From NCBI GenBank assembly GCA_017461775.1, contig JAFTXD010000098.1, positions 1-54,174 of the forward strand: a stretch of DNA of 54,174 nucleotides, read 5' to 3'. Position 1 is the stretch's first letter; each line of letters opens with the position of its first letter. The notes beneath the pieces were generated by a model. The model saw only the letters and a program-made list of their open reading frames with translations, ran no database searches and was not told where the DNA came from. The position numbers and the translations under genes are program-made. Origin of the DNA: Lachnospiraceae bacterium. Lineage in GTDB: Bacteria; Bacillota; Clostridia; Lachnospirales; Lachnospiraceae. Positions 31,638-40,318 of this stretch are shown here, one piece after another.

Positions 31638-33182
31638 ATGAGTAGAGCATTTTTAAAAGGTGTTGATATTTCCTTTTTGCCACAGTATGAAGAAGAGGGA
31701 ATAGTAACTAAGGATGTGGATGGGACTCCTATGGAGACCTTCGATTTATTGGAAAAATATGGAGTAAATGCAGTGCGTCTTCGCCTGTGGCACACTCCTG
31801 AGAATATAAAAGAAAGTGGCGGATATTGTTCTTTAGCACATACTATCGCCATGGCAAAGAGGATTAAAGCGCACAATATGGAATTCATGCTGGATTTCCA
31901 TTATTCGGACTGGTGGGCGGACCCTGCCAGCCAGAGAAAACCGGCAGCCTGGGCAGAGCTTAGCTTTGCAGAGCTGGAGCAGGCAGTGTACGAATATACC
32001 AGGGATACTCTGCTTTCTTTAAAGGAACAGGGACAGCTGCCGTCGGTAGTGCAGATTGGTAATGAAATCCGTTCCGGCTTTTTATTCCCGGAGGGACAGC
32101 TGCCGGACTGCGCCGGAATGGTAAAGCTGATTAATGCGGGAATCCGTGGAGCCAGAGAAGTAGCAGGCAAGGATGAAATGCAGGTGATGATTCACTTAGA
32201 TCAGGGCGGAAGATTCTTTTTCCTGAAGGAATGGTTTGACAATGCCATTGCAGAGGGGATGGAGGAGTTCGATGTGATTGGTCTGTCCTTCTATCCTTTC
32301 TGGCACGGAACCTATCAGGATTTAAAGGAGACCATGGAGCGTCTCATAAAGCTCTACGGGAAGCCCATTATGATTGTAGAAACGGCTCATCCATGGCGTA
32401 TTTGTAATGAAGGCTTTGTAGACAAAAAGCAGGTGGAAATTGCCGGATTTGAGGCAAGTGAAGAGGGGCAGAAGGTGGTTCTGGACCTGGTAATGCAGCT
32501 GGTGGCCAGTGTAGAGAAGGAAATGGGCCAGGGCGTATTTTACTGGGAGCCTATCTGCAAGGCCCAGCAGGAGCATCAGGGCTGGGACACCAATATGGGT
32601 ATTCTGGATGAGAATGGCAAAGCCATGTGCAGCATAGAGTCCTTCCGGTTTGAAAGAGAGCAGTATAGCCCGGAGGTTTTAAATAGTCTTCTTTCCAAGA
32701 GAAAGGTGAAGGATAACGGAGAGGCTGTTTCCCAGCTTTCCGGCAAAAAGAATCTCCTTAGGAATAGCGACTGGGGCGATGGCCTTCTGTACTGGCATAT
32801 GAGTGAGAACACGGAAAACGTGATGGCACAGATTTACCCGGAATTTGTAGAGCCCTTTCCGGCACCCCCGGTAAACGCTATCCGTGTGGAGGCAAATAAA
32901 CAGTTTACCTATCTGCTGGAGCAGGAGGTGGAGCTTAATCCGGGACAGTATAGTCTGCAGGTGCAGATTAAGGGCGTGGATACCACCAATGTAAATGTGA
33001 GATTGTTTGCAATGGACGGGGAAATGGAGTATTATGAAGTGATTCATCCTACGGAGCATGAGTGGGAGCCTTATACAATCGAAAAAATAAAGTGTGAAAC
33101 CGGTCACCTGAAAGTGGGAATCAGTGTAGATGCACCGCCAATGTACCTTCTTATGAAGGATTTTGTGCTGGTAAGCGAGTAA
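31638..33182 (+). CDS. Arabinogalactan endo-beta-1,4-galactanase (GH53), intracellular
   Basis: 514 residues. The GH53 barrel occupies about 1-340: FLKGVDISFLPQYEEEG at the start, VNAVRLRLWHTP near 45, LDFHYSDWWADPASQ near 86, acid/base E143 in VQIGNEIRSG and nucleophile E248 in MIVETAHPWR. It cuts beta-1,4-galactan. Residues ~370-514 form a beta-sandwich (LLRNSDWGDGLLYWH..., CBM-like) that may bind galactan. There is no signal peptide, unusual for GH53, so it probably trims imported galacto-oligosaccharides in the cytoplasm. Twelve bases before the GH35 region. Confidence 0.9.
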   Translation: MSRAFLKGVDISFLPQYEEEGIVTKDVDGTPMETFDLLEKYGVNAVRLRLWHTPENIKESGGYCSLAHTIAMAKRIKAHNMEFMLDFHYSDWWADPASQRKPAAWAELSFAELEQAVYEYTRDTLLSLKEQGQLPSVVQIGNEIRSGFLFPEGQLPDCAGMVKLINAGIRGAREVAGKDEMQVMIHLDQGGRFFFLKEWFDNAIAEGMEEFDVIGLSFYPFWHGTYQDLKETMERLIKLYGKPIMIVETAHPWRICNEGFVDKKQVEIAGFEASEEGQKVVLDLVMQLVASVEKEMGQGVFYWEPICKAQQEHQGWDTNMGILDENGKAMCSIESFRFEREQYSPEVLNSLLSKRKVKDNGEAVSQLSGKKNLLRNSDWGDGLLYWHMSENTENVMAQIYPEFVEPFPAPPVNAIRVEANKQFTYLLEQEVELNPGQYSLQVQIKGVDTTNVNVRLFAMDGEMEYYEVIHPTEHEWEPYTIEKIKCETGHLKVGISVDAPPMYLLMKDFVLVSE

Positions 33183-33206
33183 GGTCGTCTGTGTATGGAG
33201 AGAAAA

Positions 33207-35267
33207 ATGGTATATCAGTTTCAAGAGTATAAAAAGAGCGAGATTTTACGTGACCATCTTAAGATGGGAAGAAGTAATAACGGTAAGGAAGAAATCAAGG
33301 TAAACAGCCTTTATTTCGAGAGAAATGGCAAGCCCTGGATTGGCGTTATGGGAGAGGTGCACTTTTCCAGACTTTCCAGAGAGGATTGGTATGAAGAGCT
33401 TTGTAAGATGAAGGCAGGCGGAGTAACTGTGGCGGCTACCTATCTGTTCTGGATTTATCATGAAGAAATCGAGGGAGAATTTGATTTCTCCGGGGATAAG
33501 GACATCAGAGCCTTCATTTTGGAAGCGCAGCGCGCCGGGGTAGATGTGGTAATCCGTATCGGTCCCTGGGCTCATGGAGAGTGCAGAAACGGCGGTTTCC
33601 CTGACTGGCTGATGAAAAAGGATTTTAAATTACGTGATAATAATCCGGGCTATATGGAGAAGGCACGTATCTGGTATGAGAAGATTTACGAGCAGGTACA
33701 GGGACTGTTCTTTAAGGATGGCGGTAATATCGTAGGTATCCAGTTTGAAAATGAGCTGGTGGATAATGCGGAGCATCTGCTGGCCTTAAAGGAAATGGCG
33801 CTGGAAATGGGCTATGAAGCACCGATTTATACCGTGACCGGCTGGAACAGTGAAGTGGGGGCCAGAATCCCTGTGGATGATGTGGTGCCGGTATTTGCAG
33901 CTTATGTGGATATGCCCTGGGCAGAGCATACCAACCAGTTGCCTCCTTGTGCACACTATGTGTTTGATACCCGTAGAAATGATTCTACCGTAGGAACGGA
34001 TATAATTCAGGATACCACTTCCGATGATGGCTGGAGAATTCCTTATGAGAAATATCCATTTGCCACCTGTGAGCTGGGAAGCGGCTTGCAGTCCACCCAT
34101 CACCGCAGAATCAATGTGTCAGGAATGGATGCCTATGCACTTTCCCTGATGAAGCTGGGAGATGGTAACAATCTGGTGGGGTATTATATGTACCATGGTG
34201 GTACCAACAAAATCGGTAAGCTTTCCACCTTACAGGAGAGTAAAGCAACCGGTTATCCCAACGATTTACCGGTTCTGAACTATGATTTCCATACCGCGCT
34301 GACCCAGTACGGCGAGGCCAGAGAGCAGTACGGTATGATGAATATGCTGCATTTATTTGTGGCGGATTTCGGTGATGTTTTCGCACCCATGGAGAATGTA
34401 ATGTCCACATATGAGCCGGTGGCATCGGATTTTGATTCCCTGCGCTATTGTATGCGTACTGATGGGGAAAGCGGATTTGTATTTGTAAATCACTATCAGA
34501 GACTGGGCAAGCTTACCGACCATGAGGATGTAGTGCTTGATACCGGTAAGGTAGTATTTCCGGCTTTTGATGTAAAGGGGGAAATCTGCTTCTTCTTCCC
34601 GTTCAACATGGATATCTCCGGCATGCGTCTGGAGTATGCTTCAGCCCAGCCGCTTTGTAAGGCAGGGGATACGTATTTCTTCGTAGCTGTAGAGGGAATT
34701 ACCCCGCAGTATAAATTTGCAGATAAAGAGGCGATTACGGTTACGCCGGGCAAAGACTCTATGGTGGAAGCTGAGGGTGTGAAAATTGTAACCCTGACCT
34801 TTGCTGAGGCAAGATATCTGCGCAAGCTGTCCGGCAGAGTATATCTGGGCGAGAATTGTGATTTGTACGAGGCTGACGGTGAGATAAAAGCGATTCAGAA
34901 TGGTGATTTCACTTACCATATCTGGACAGGGAAAGGCTTTGAGAGAGTGGATGTTACCAGAGAGTTCCACCCTGCGCAGGTGACCTTTGAGGCGGTTTCG
35001 GAGGTATTTACCCCCACCTATTTGGAGGAACTGAATTTTGGTTCAGAGCGCAAGCGCACCTGGAAAAAGGTTACAGTATCCACCGGGGAAGGTTTTATCG
35101 AGATTCCGGACGTGTGTGATGTGGAGCAGATCTACGCAGATGGCGAAATGGTGGCAGATAAGTTCTACGACGGAGAAAACTGGAGAGTGCCCGCGAAGCT
35201 TCTTTACGGAAAAGAGTGTTATCTGGTAATGTCAGAGCTGAAGGACGATATTTACAGAGAGTTTTAG
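33207..35267 (+). CDS. Beta-galactosidase (GH35)
   Basis: 686 residues from the ATG at 33207 (GGAGAG at 33197-33202); an ATG at 33195 is possible and would add four residues. GH35 barrel: GVMGEVHFSRLSREDW near 47, ATYLFWIYHEE near 77, VIRIGPWAHGECRNGGFPDW near 114, acid/base E183 in IQFENEL, nucleophile E289 in TCELGSGLQ. C-terminal beta-rich domains follow. It releases terminal galactose from the oligosaccharides produced by the GH53 enzyme. No signal peptide: cytoplasmic. Last gene of the galactan operon. Confidence 0.92.
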   Translation: MVYQFQEYKKSEILRDHLKMGRSNNGKEEIKVNSLYFERNGKPWIGVMGEVHFSRLSREDWYEELCKMKAGGVTVAATYLFWIYHEEIEGEFDFSGDKDIRAFILEAQRAGVDVVIRIGPWAHGECRNGGFPDWLMKKDFKLRDNNPGYMEKARIWYEKIYEQVQGLFFKDGGNIVGIQFENELVDNAEHLLALKEMALEMGYEAPIYTVTGWNSEVGARIPVDDVVPVFAAYVDMPWAEHTNQLPPCAHYVFDTRRNDSTVGTDIIQDTTSDDGWRIPYEKYPFATCELGSGLQSTHHRRINVSGMDAYALSLMKLGDGNNLVGYYMYHGGTNKIGKLSTLQESKATGYPNDLPVLNYDFHTALTQYGEAREQYGMMNMLHLFVADFGDVFAPMENVMSTYEPVASDFDSLRYCMRTDGESGFVFVNHYQRLGKLTDHEDVVLDTGKVVFPAFDVKGEICFFFPFNMDISGMRLEYASAQPLCKAGDTYFFVAVEGITPQYKFADKEAITVTPGKDSMVEAEGVKIVTLTFAEARYLRKLSGRVYLGENCDLYEADGEIKAIQNGDFTYHIWTGKGFERVDVTREFHPAQVTFEAVSEVFTPTYLEELNFGSERKRTWKKVTVSTGEGFIEIPDVCDVEQIYADGEMVADKFYDGENWRVPAKLLYGKECYLVMSELKDDIYREF

Positions 35268-35306
35268 GGATTATCCTTGCAATTGCTGTAGGAAATGTTA
35301 TATGAT

Positions 35307-35353
35307 AAGGTCAAATTGTGATTTTTTAGGTCATGGTTTGACCTTGTTTTTTT
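35307..35353 (+). terminator. Terminator of the galactan operon (or leader attenuator of the ABC-F gene)
   Basis: AAGGTCAAA (35307-35315) pairs perfectly with TTTGACCTT (35337-35345), then GTTTTTTT. A promoter-like TTGCAA (35277-35282), 18 bases, TATGAT (35301-35306) sits directly before the stem, so the hairpin could also lie in the leader of the ABC-F mRNA and act as an attenuator. Confidence 0.8.
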
Positions 35354-35367
35354 GAAAGAGGAGTAAG

Positions 35368-37329
35368 ATGCGTTATCAGATAAGACACGCCATCGTTCGT
35401 TACGGGGCGGAAACCATATTAGAGGATGTTAATTTTGAAATAAAGGATACAGAGAAAATCGCTGTGGTAGGCCGAAACGGCTGTGGAAAGACCACCTTAC
35501 TTAAGCTAATTGCAGGGGAAGTGCAGATGGATAATCTGGACAGCGACGAAGAATGCGGTATCAGCATGGCGGGAACCCAGCGTATTGGCTACCTTAAGCA
35601 GATTAGCTTTGAGGACACGCTCATTACGGTGGAGAATGAGATTTTAAAGGTATTTGAGCCGGTATTTGCCTGCGAGAGGCGTATGCAAGAGCTGACCGAG
35701 CTGATGAACGAGAATCATGACAGGAGTGTTATGGGAGAGTATGCGCACTTGCAGGATAGGATGGAGGCTTTGGGAGGCTATACCTACCGTAAGGATATGG
35801 AGACGGTGTTCCAGAAATTCGGCTTTGCCCTGGAGGATTTACAGCGTCCTATGGGGTCCTTCTCCGGTGGACAGCAGACGAAGATTGCTTTTATTAAATT
35901 ACTTCTCAGTAAGCCGGATATTATGCTGCTTGACGAGCCTACCAACCACCTTGACATGCCCACCATTGAATGGCTGGAGGGATATCTGAAGGCCTACAAC
36001 AAGGCAGTAGTTATCGTATCCCATGACCGTATGTTTTTGGACCGTGTCATCGATGTGACCTATGAAATCGAATGGAGGCGCATCAAGCGCTATCCCGGTA
36101 ATTATACAAAGTTTATGGCGCTGAAGGAAGAAGCGGCCATTAAGCAGGAGAAGGATTACGAGGAGCAGCAGAAGGAGATTAAAAGGCTGACCGAGTGGAT
36201 TGAGCAGTGGAAGAACACGCCTACCAAGGTGGCAGCAGCCAGAAGTAAGCAGAAGCAGATTGAGCACATGGTGCTGATTGAGAAGCCCAGACGTTTTGAT
36301 ACCAAAGCCTTTCAGGGACAATTCACCCCCAGAATTACCAGCTACACCGATGTGTTGGACTTAAGAGGACTTCAGATTGGTTATACCGATGTACTGAGCC
36401 GAGTGTCCTTTGTACTGAGAAAAGGAGAAAGAGTTGCCATTATCGGAGAAAACGGTAAGGGAAAGTCTACGCTTTTAAAGACCCTTGTAGGAGAAATCCT
36501 TCCCTTAGGCGGAAGCTACACCTTTGGCCAGGGCGTGGAATGGGGTTACTTTGACCAGCAGGCAGCGGTGGCGGAGAGTATGGAGCCCAAAAAGCAGGTC
36601 ATTGATGATCTTTGGGATATGTATCCTACCTGGAAGGAAGTGGAGATTCGTAATGCTCTGGGTAATTTCCTGTTTTCAGGTGAGGAAGTATTTAAGGAAC
36701 TGGGGCAGTTATCCGGTGGAGAAAAGGTGCGCTTGGCACTTTGTAAGATGTTTATGAAGCGTCCAAATCTCCTCATTCTGGATGAGCCTACCAACCATAT
36801 GGATTTGGTGGGGAAGGAGGCTCTGGAGAAGATGCTGCAGAACTTCCCCGGCACGGTACTGTTTGTATCCCACGACCGTTACTTTATCAAGGAAGTGGCC
36901 ACCGGGGTACTGGATTTTGAGAAAGAGCGTGTGGAGTTCTATCCTTATATCTATGAAGAATATCTGGAAGAGCGGGATAAGAAAATCGCCAGAGAAGAAG
37001 AAAAGGCAGCAAGAGAAGCTGCTGCCCAGCCTGCAAAGAAGGCGGATAATACCCCCACCTTGGAGGATGTCTTTGATAAAAAGACCTACTACAATCCGGG
37101 CAAGGTACTGTCCAGATTAAAACAGCAGCAGGCCAAGTATGAGAAGATGCTAGAGGACAGCGAGGCTAAGTTAGAGGCTCTGAAAATGGAGCAGATGGAT
37201 CCGGCGCTGGCTTCCAATTACACCAGACTTATGGAGCTTTCACAGCTCATTGAAGAAGAGGAACATAACCAGGAGACCATCTTAGAGCGTATGCTGGAAA
37301 TTGAGATGGAGCTGGAGGAGTTTGAGTAA
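35368..37329 (+). CDS. ABC-F family ATPase
   Basis: 653 residues, two ATPase domains on one chain and no membrane part, typical of ribosome-acting ABC-F proteins. Domain 1: GRNGCGKTT near 37, FSGGQQTK near 166, LLDEPTNHLD near 190. Domain 2: GENGKGKST near 362, LSGGEKVR near 450, LILDEPTNHMD near 470. The linker (LKEEAAIKQEKDYEEQQKEI..., about 250-310) is the charged helical hairpin that reaches the ribosome, and the C-terminus (580-653) is a coiled coil. Either translation factor or antibiotic protection; subgroup not resolved. RBS AGAGGAG. Confidence 0.9.
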   Translation: MRYQIRHAIVRYGAETILEDVNFEIKDTEKIAVVGRNGCGKTTLLKLIAGEVQMDNLDSDEECGISMAGTQRIGYLKQISFEDTLITVENEILKVFEPVFACERRMQELTELMNENHDRSVMGEYAHLQDRMEALGGYTYRKDMETVFQKFGFALEDLQRPMGSFSGGQQTKIAFIKLLLSKPDIMLLDEPTNHLDMPTIEWLEGYLKAYNKAVVIVSHDRMFLDRVIDVTYEIEWRRIKRYPGNYTKFMALKEEAAIKQEKDYEEQQKEIKRLTEWIEQWKNTPTKVAAARSKQKQIEHMVLIEKPRRFDTKAFQGQFTPRITSYTDVLDLRGLQIGYTDVLSRVSFVLRKGERVAIIGENGKGKSTLLKTLVGEILPLGGSYTFGQGVEWGYFDQQAAVAESMEPKKQVIDDLWDMYPTWKEVEIRNALGNFLFSGEEVFKELGQLSGGEKVRLALCKMFMKRPNLLILDEPTNHMDLVGKEALEKMLQNFPGTVLFVSHDRYFIKEVATGVLDFEKERVEFYPYIYEEYLEERDKKIAREEEKAAREAAAQPAKKADNTPTLEDVFDKKTYYNPGKVLSRLKQQQAKYEKMLEDSEAKLEALKMEQMDPALASNYTRLMELSQLIEEEEHNQETILERMLEIEMELEEFE

Positions 37330-37365
37330 AAAGCTTTCGTCTTATATGATATTTTGCAGTATTTT

Positions 37366-37397
37366 GGCAGGTTCTTCGGAGCCTGCCTTTCTTTTTG
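37366..37397 (+). terminator. Terminator after the ABC-F gene
   Basis: GGCAGGTTC (37366-37374), TTCG loop, GAGCCTGCC, then TTTCTTTTT. Confidence 0.85.
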
Positions 37398-37426
37398 GGG
37401 CGCATAGAGCGTGGACAATTCCTTAT

Positions 37427-37455
37427 TTGACACGCGGAGGCGATGGTTATACAAT
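37427..37455 (+). promoter_or_regulatory. Promoter of the tandem HTH regulator
   Basis: TTGACA (37427-37432), 17 bases, TACAAT (37450-37455): near-consensus, so the regulator is probably made constitutively. No copy of the 39552 palindrome is seen here. Confidence 0.75.
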
Positions 37456-37510
37456 GGACTAAACGAGTAATGGTATAAAGAAAAAATATGTTTGGATAGA
37501 GGATTGTTTT

Positions 37511-39349
37511 ATGAATGAAATGGATTCATGGGAGTATTGCGAGTTACTTAAATCGCAAATTCAGACATCAAAGGTTTCTATAGAAAAGTTGAGTGAAGGA
37601 TTATGTTCCGTCAGTATGTTAAGTCGTATATGCAGTGGAGAGAGAAGTGCTAGCAAAATGCTCCGAGATTGTTTGATGCAGAGGCTGGGGCTGGCGGAAG
37701 AGCGCAATGAGAATTTTCTTTTTCAGGAGGAATATGACAGTTGGAGAATGCGGCAAAGAATTATGGTTTGCATAAATGAAGAGGATATTGCTGCGGCAGA
37801 GAAATTGCTGGATGCATATGAAAAGAATATTAGTAGCCATGTGGAACAACAGTTTTGCCAAGTGATGCGAATTCAGATTATGCGAACAAAAGTGCCAGAT
37901 TGTGTGGAGGTAGGAGATTTATATGAAAAGGCACTAAAGCTTACTGTTCCGGCCATAGATGAGAAAAACGTAAATGAACTTCAATTATCGGTGAAGGAGT
38001 TGGATTTAGTTTTAGAATATGTGTATCATTGCCATAGGGAGAATGTGGCGGAACGATGTGAAGAATTACTGGAATACATAGATACTTGCGTTATGGATGA
38101 GCAGAGCAGAGCGAAGATTCTACCAAAAGTCATATATTATCAGTGTAGAATACTGGCAGATAAGGAGCAGGCGGATTATAGCGCATTACTTAGGAGGTGC
38201 AATCAGGCAATCGAGTGTTTGAGGGATGCCAGACGCCTATATTTCTTTTGGGAGTTGTTACAGGAGAGAAGTAGACTTTATGATAAATTAGAAGAGTCCC
38301 TCAGAGAAAAAAATGAACCAGAGATGGTAGGGATAATCCGCGGCTTGCAGGAGGAAAATGCAAAGTGGTCAGAGATTATTGAGGAGGTATATTTGGCAGC
38401 TGGTATGGAGCCTGTTATGAAGAATTGTTGTTATTTGTATCTGGAGCGAGATACCCATTGCATCAACGAAGTAATTAAGAAAAGGCGTGAGATGCTTGGG
38501 TTGACAAAGAAGCAATTGGCGGAGGGAATATGCTCAGAAAAGACCATAGGGCGACTGGAAAACACCAAAGGGAAGGCGCAGCTGCAGATAGTTAAGGAAC
38601 TGTTTGAGCGATTAGGAATGCCTGGAGAATATCAAAGAAAAGAGATAATAGCAGGGAGCGCAGAGACCTATGAAGTGTTGGAAAAAATTGTGAAATATGG
38701 AAATGACAGATCATACGATGATGCTTTGGCAGAGCTTGAGCGGCTGGAAACCATGCTACCTATGGAGAAGCCTTTGAATCAGCAATATATGAAACGGCAG
38801 AGGGCTATCTGCCTCTTTAGTAAGGGTGATATTACGAAAGAGGAGGCCTTAGAAGAAATAAGGGGGGCTATGAATATTACTACTTCTTATGAAATGGTTA
38901 TGAGGAAGCGAGTTCTCTTTTTGACACATAGTGAAATGACCTGTATTCAGAATATGGCATTAATTCAAGGCAGAGATGTGCTGAATATGCATGATGAGGT
39001 ATTGGTAGAAATTTGTAAGGAATACGAGAGGGAGAATATGATAGCACAGAATATCAGTATGTATGAATTTGTAATGTCAGCTTATGCGAGTGCGCTGGGA
39101 AACATGGGAGAATATGAAATGTCGGACACAATCAGTAAAAGGATTATTAAAGAATGTGTCCGATGTGGAAGATTTGGCGGGATTGCAAACAATTTGTATT
39201 CGCTTGCTTGGAATAGTAAAGAAAAAAATGATGGCACATTCTCATATCAAGCGTGGGTGCATGAAGTAAGAATGGCGGCTCAGCTTTTTAAGATTGGGAA
39301 AAAATATAATAGTGAAGCACTATTATTAAAAGCATTAAAGGATGCTTAG
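37511..39349 (+). CDS. Large cytoplasmic regulator with two HTH/helical-repeat halves, RRNPP-like
   Basis: 612 residues, fully helical in appearance, no membrane segment. Two related halves can be seen. The first has an HTH-like region LKSQIQTSKVSIEKLSEGLC, then SVSMLSRICSGERSAS (residues ~14-50), followed by helical repeats. The second has an XRE-type HTH, IKKRREMLGLTKKQLAEGIC, then SEKTIGRLENTKGKAQ (~319-356), followed by TPR-like helices to the end. HTH plus TPR is the plan of peptide-sensing RRNPP regulators (Rgg, PlcR, PrgX); a tandem double form is unusual. Its stop overlaps a convergent gene for a 48-residue secreted-type peptide. The sensor role is inferred. Confidence 0.7.
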   Translation: MNEMDSWEYCELLKSQIQTSKVSIEKLSEGLCSVSMLSRICSGERSASKMLRDCLMQRLGLAEERNENFLFQEEYDSWRMRQRIMVCINEEDIAAAEKLLDAYEKNISSHVEQQFCQVMRIQIMRTKVPDCVEVGDLYEKALKLTVPAIDEKNVNELQLSVKELDLVLEYVYHCHRENVAERCEELLEYIDTCVMDEQSRAKILPKVIYYQCRILADKEQADYSALLRRCNQAIECLRDARRLYFFWELLQERSRLYDKLEESLREKNEPEMVGIIRGLQEENAKWSEIIEEVYLAAGMEPVMKNCCYLYLERDTHCINEVIKKRREMLGLTKKQLAEGICSEKTIGRLENTKGKAQLQIVKELFERLGMPGEYQRKEIIAGSAETYEVLEKIVKYGNDRSYDDALAELERLETMLPMEKPLNQQYMKRQRAICLFSKGDITKEEALEEIRGAMNITTSYEMVMRKRVLFLTHSEMTCIQNMALIQGRDVLNMHDEVLVEICKEYERENMIAQNISMYEFVMSAYASALGNMGEYEMSDTISKRIIKECVRCGRFGGIANNLYSLAWNSKEKNDGTFSYQAWVHEVRMAAQLFKIGKKYNSEALLLKALKDA

Positions 39350-39492
39350 GTCTCTTCTTGGGACCAATCAAAAATGTCTTCTAAGGGCATGGTTGGATAA
39401 TCATCAGAGGTAAGTTTACAATTAATACCAATGGATAGCAATAATAAGATTAAAGTAAGGATGAGTGTTTTATTCAACAAATCTTTCATCAT
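39346..39492 (-). CDS. 48-residue peptide precursor, candidate signalling peptide
   Basis: Minus strand, overlapping the regulator's stop by two bases. It starts MMKDLLNKTLILTLILLLLS, continues IGINCKLTSDDYPTMPL and ends EDIFDWSQEET. A positive start and a strong hydrophobic core look like a signal peptide. Cys25 gives a poor lipobox (GINC). The acidic, aromatic C-terminal part would be the mature peptide. GAGAGG at 39501-39506 precedes the ATG at 39492 by 8 bases, and its own promoter lies at 39521-39549. Convergent peptide/regulator pairs are known for Rgg-SHP. Reality of the gene is well supported; its signalling role is inference. Confidence 0.7.
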   Translation of the reverse strand: MMKDLLNKTLILTLILLLLSIGINCKLTSDDYPTMPLEDIFDWSQEET

Positions 39493-39520
39493 AAGAAGTT
39501 CCTCTCATTAGTTTACTGCT

Positions 39521-39549
39521 ATTATATTTTCAACGTATGCTTTAAGCAA
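39521..39549 (-). promoter_or_regulatory. Promoter of the peptide gene
   Basis: Minus strand: TTGCTT (39544-39549), 17 bases, TATAAT (39521-39526). The -35 box ends two bases from the 46-bp palindrome. Confidence 0.7.
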
Positions 39550-39551
39550 TG

Positions 39552-39597
39552 CCCAAACCTGTCAAACAAAAAGTAAATTTTGTTTGACAGGTTTGGG
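39552..39597. promoter_or_regulatory. 46-bp palindrome between divergent promoters
   Basis: CCCAAACCTGTCAAACAAAA (39552-39571), six bases, then its exact reverse complement (39578-39597). It lies between the peptide promoter (left) and the secreted-protein promoter (right), two bases from each -35. A dimeric regulator bound here could activate or repress both. It is not followed by a T-run on either side, so it is not an ordinary terminator. Confidence 0.8.
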
Positions 39598-39599
39598 TA

Positions 39600-39629
39600 T
39601 TGAAGAATGCAAAGCAATAACCGTACAAT
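39600..39629 (+). promoter_or_regulatory. Promoter of the secreted-protein/anchored-protein operon
   Basis: TTGAAG (39600-39605), 18 bases, TACAAT (39624-39629), a moderate promoter abutting the palindrome; probably helped by an activator. Confidence 0.55.
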
Positions 39630-39676
39630 AAGAATATAGTTATACAATAGTTTTCTAGAATAAGGAGGAGAAGAAA

Positions 39677-40318
39677 GTGAAGAAAATATTTAAATTATTA
39701 ACTATCTGTTTATTTATGTTATGGGCAACAAGTATCAATGTATGTGCAAAAGAACTTCATAATAATATGGAAGTGACCAAAGTAGGAGATACGGGAACGC
39801 GTAGCACAAGTGAAAGTGTTGAGAAAGATAGCCGTGAACTTTCATCAAATGTGCTGGTGATTGATAAAAATCTTATATTTGACAAAGAACTTTGCGATGG
39901 CGAGAAACGTGTTTTATATGAGAAGGATGGTGAAAAGGTGTGTGTAGAAGTGACGGACGTTACAGAAATGAATGAAGGTGTGTCTGTTGCTGCTGCATCA
40001 GATATTTTAACGACTTCACGTGTATTTACATTTTATAGAGAAAATGTATTAGGAGTTAGGACTAATTTATTTAGTGTGACATCTGTATGTACATGGATAA
40101 AGGGACAAGAGATTCTTGATTTGACTTGTACATATACTATTTTGAAAACAGGAGTATCTTGCTCATGGGATGATACATACAAGAGGGCTACGTATTTTGT
40201 GCACGTATTAGCATTAGACATGACTTATCTGGGAGACTCCTATTTCTTTTTATTTGATGCTACCTTAAATTCGGAAACGTTATCGACGTTGTCATTGGGG
40301 TGTACACATAATGGGTAA
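39677..40318 (+). CDS. Secreted hypothetical protein
   Basis: 213 residues starting at GTG 39677 behind AAGGAGGAG (39662-39670). The signal peptide KKIFKLLTICLFMLWATSIN has likely cleavage after VCA (residue ~26). The mature part is Ser/Thr-rich at first (TRSTSESVEKDSRELSS), then a beta-rich region with four or more Cys (LCDGEK, SVCTWIKGQ, LTCTYTIL, VSCSWDD) that could form disulfides outside the cell. Not recognised. It shares an operon with the next gene (8-base overlap) and is probably controlled by the adjacent peptide/regulator pair. Confidence 0.7.
   Translation: MKKIFKLLTICLFMLWATSINVCAKELHNNMEVTKVGDTGTRSTSESVEKDSRELSSNVLVIDKNLIFDKELCDGEKRVLYEKDGEKVCVEVTDVTEMNEGVSVAAASDILTTSRVFTFYRENVLGVRTNLFSVTSVCTWIKGQEILDLTCTYTILKTGVSCSWDDTYKRATYFVHVLALDMTYLGDSYFFLFDATLNSETLSTLSLGCTHNG

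Noticed and set aside
39346-39660. Ordinary terminator for the 46-bp palindrome
   Set aside because: No T-run follows either arm and it lies between divergent promoters, not between convergent gene ends.
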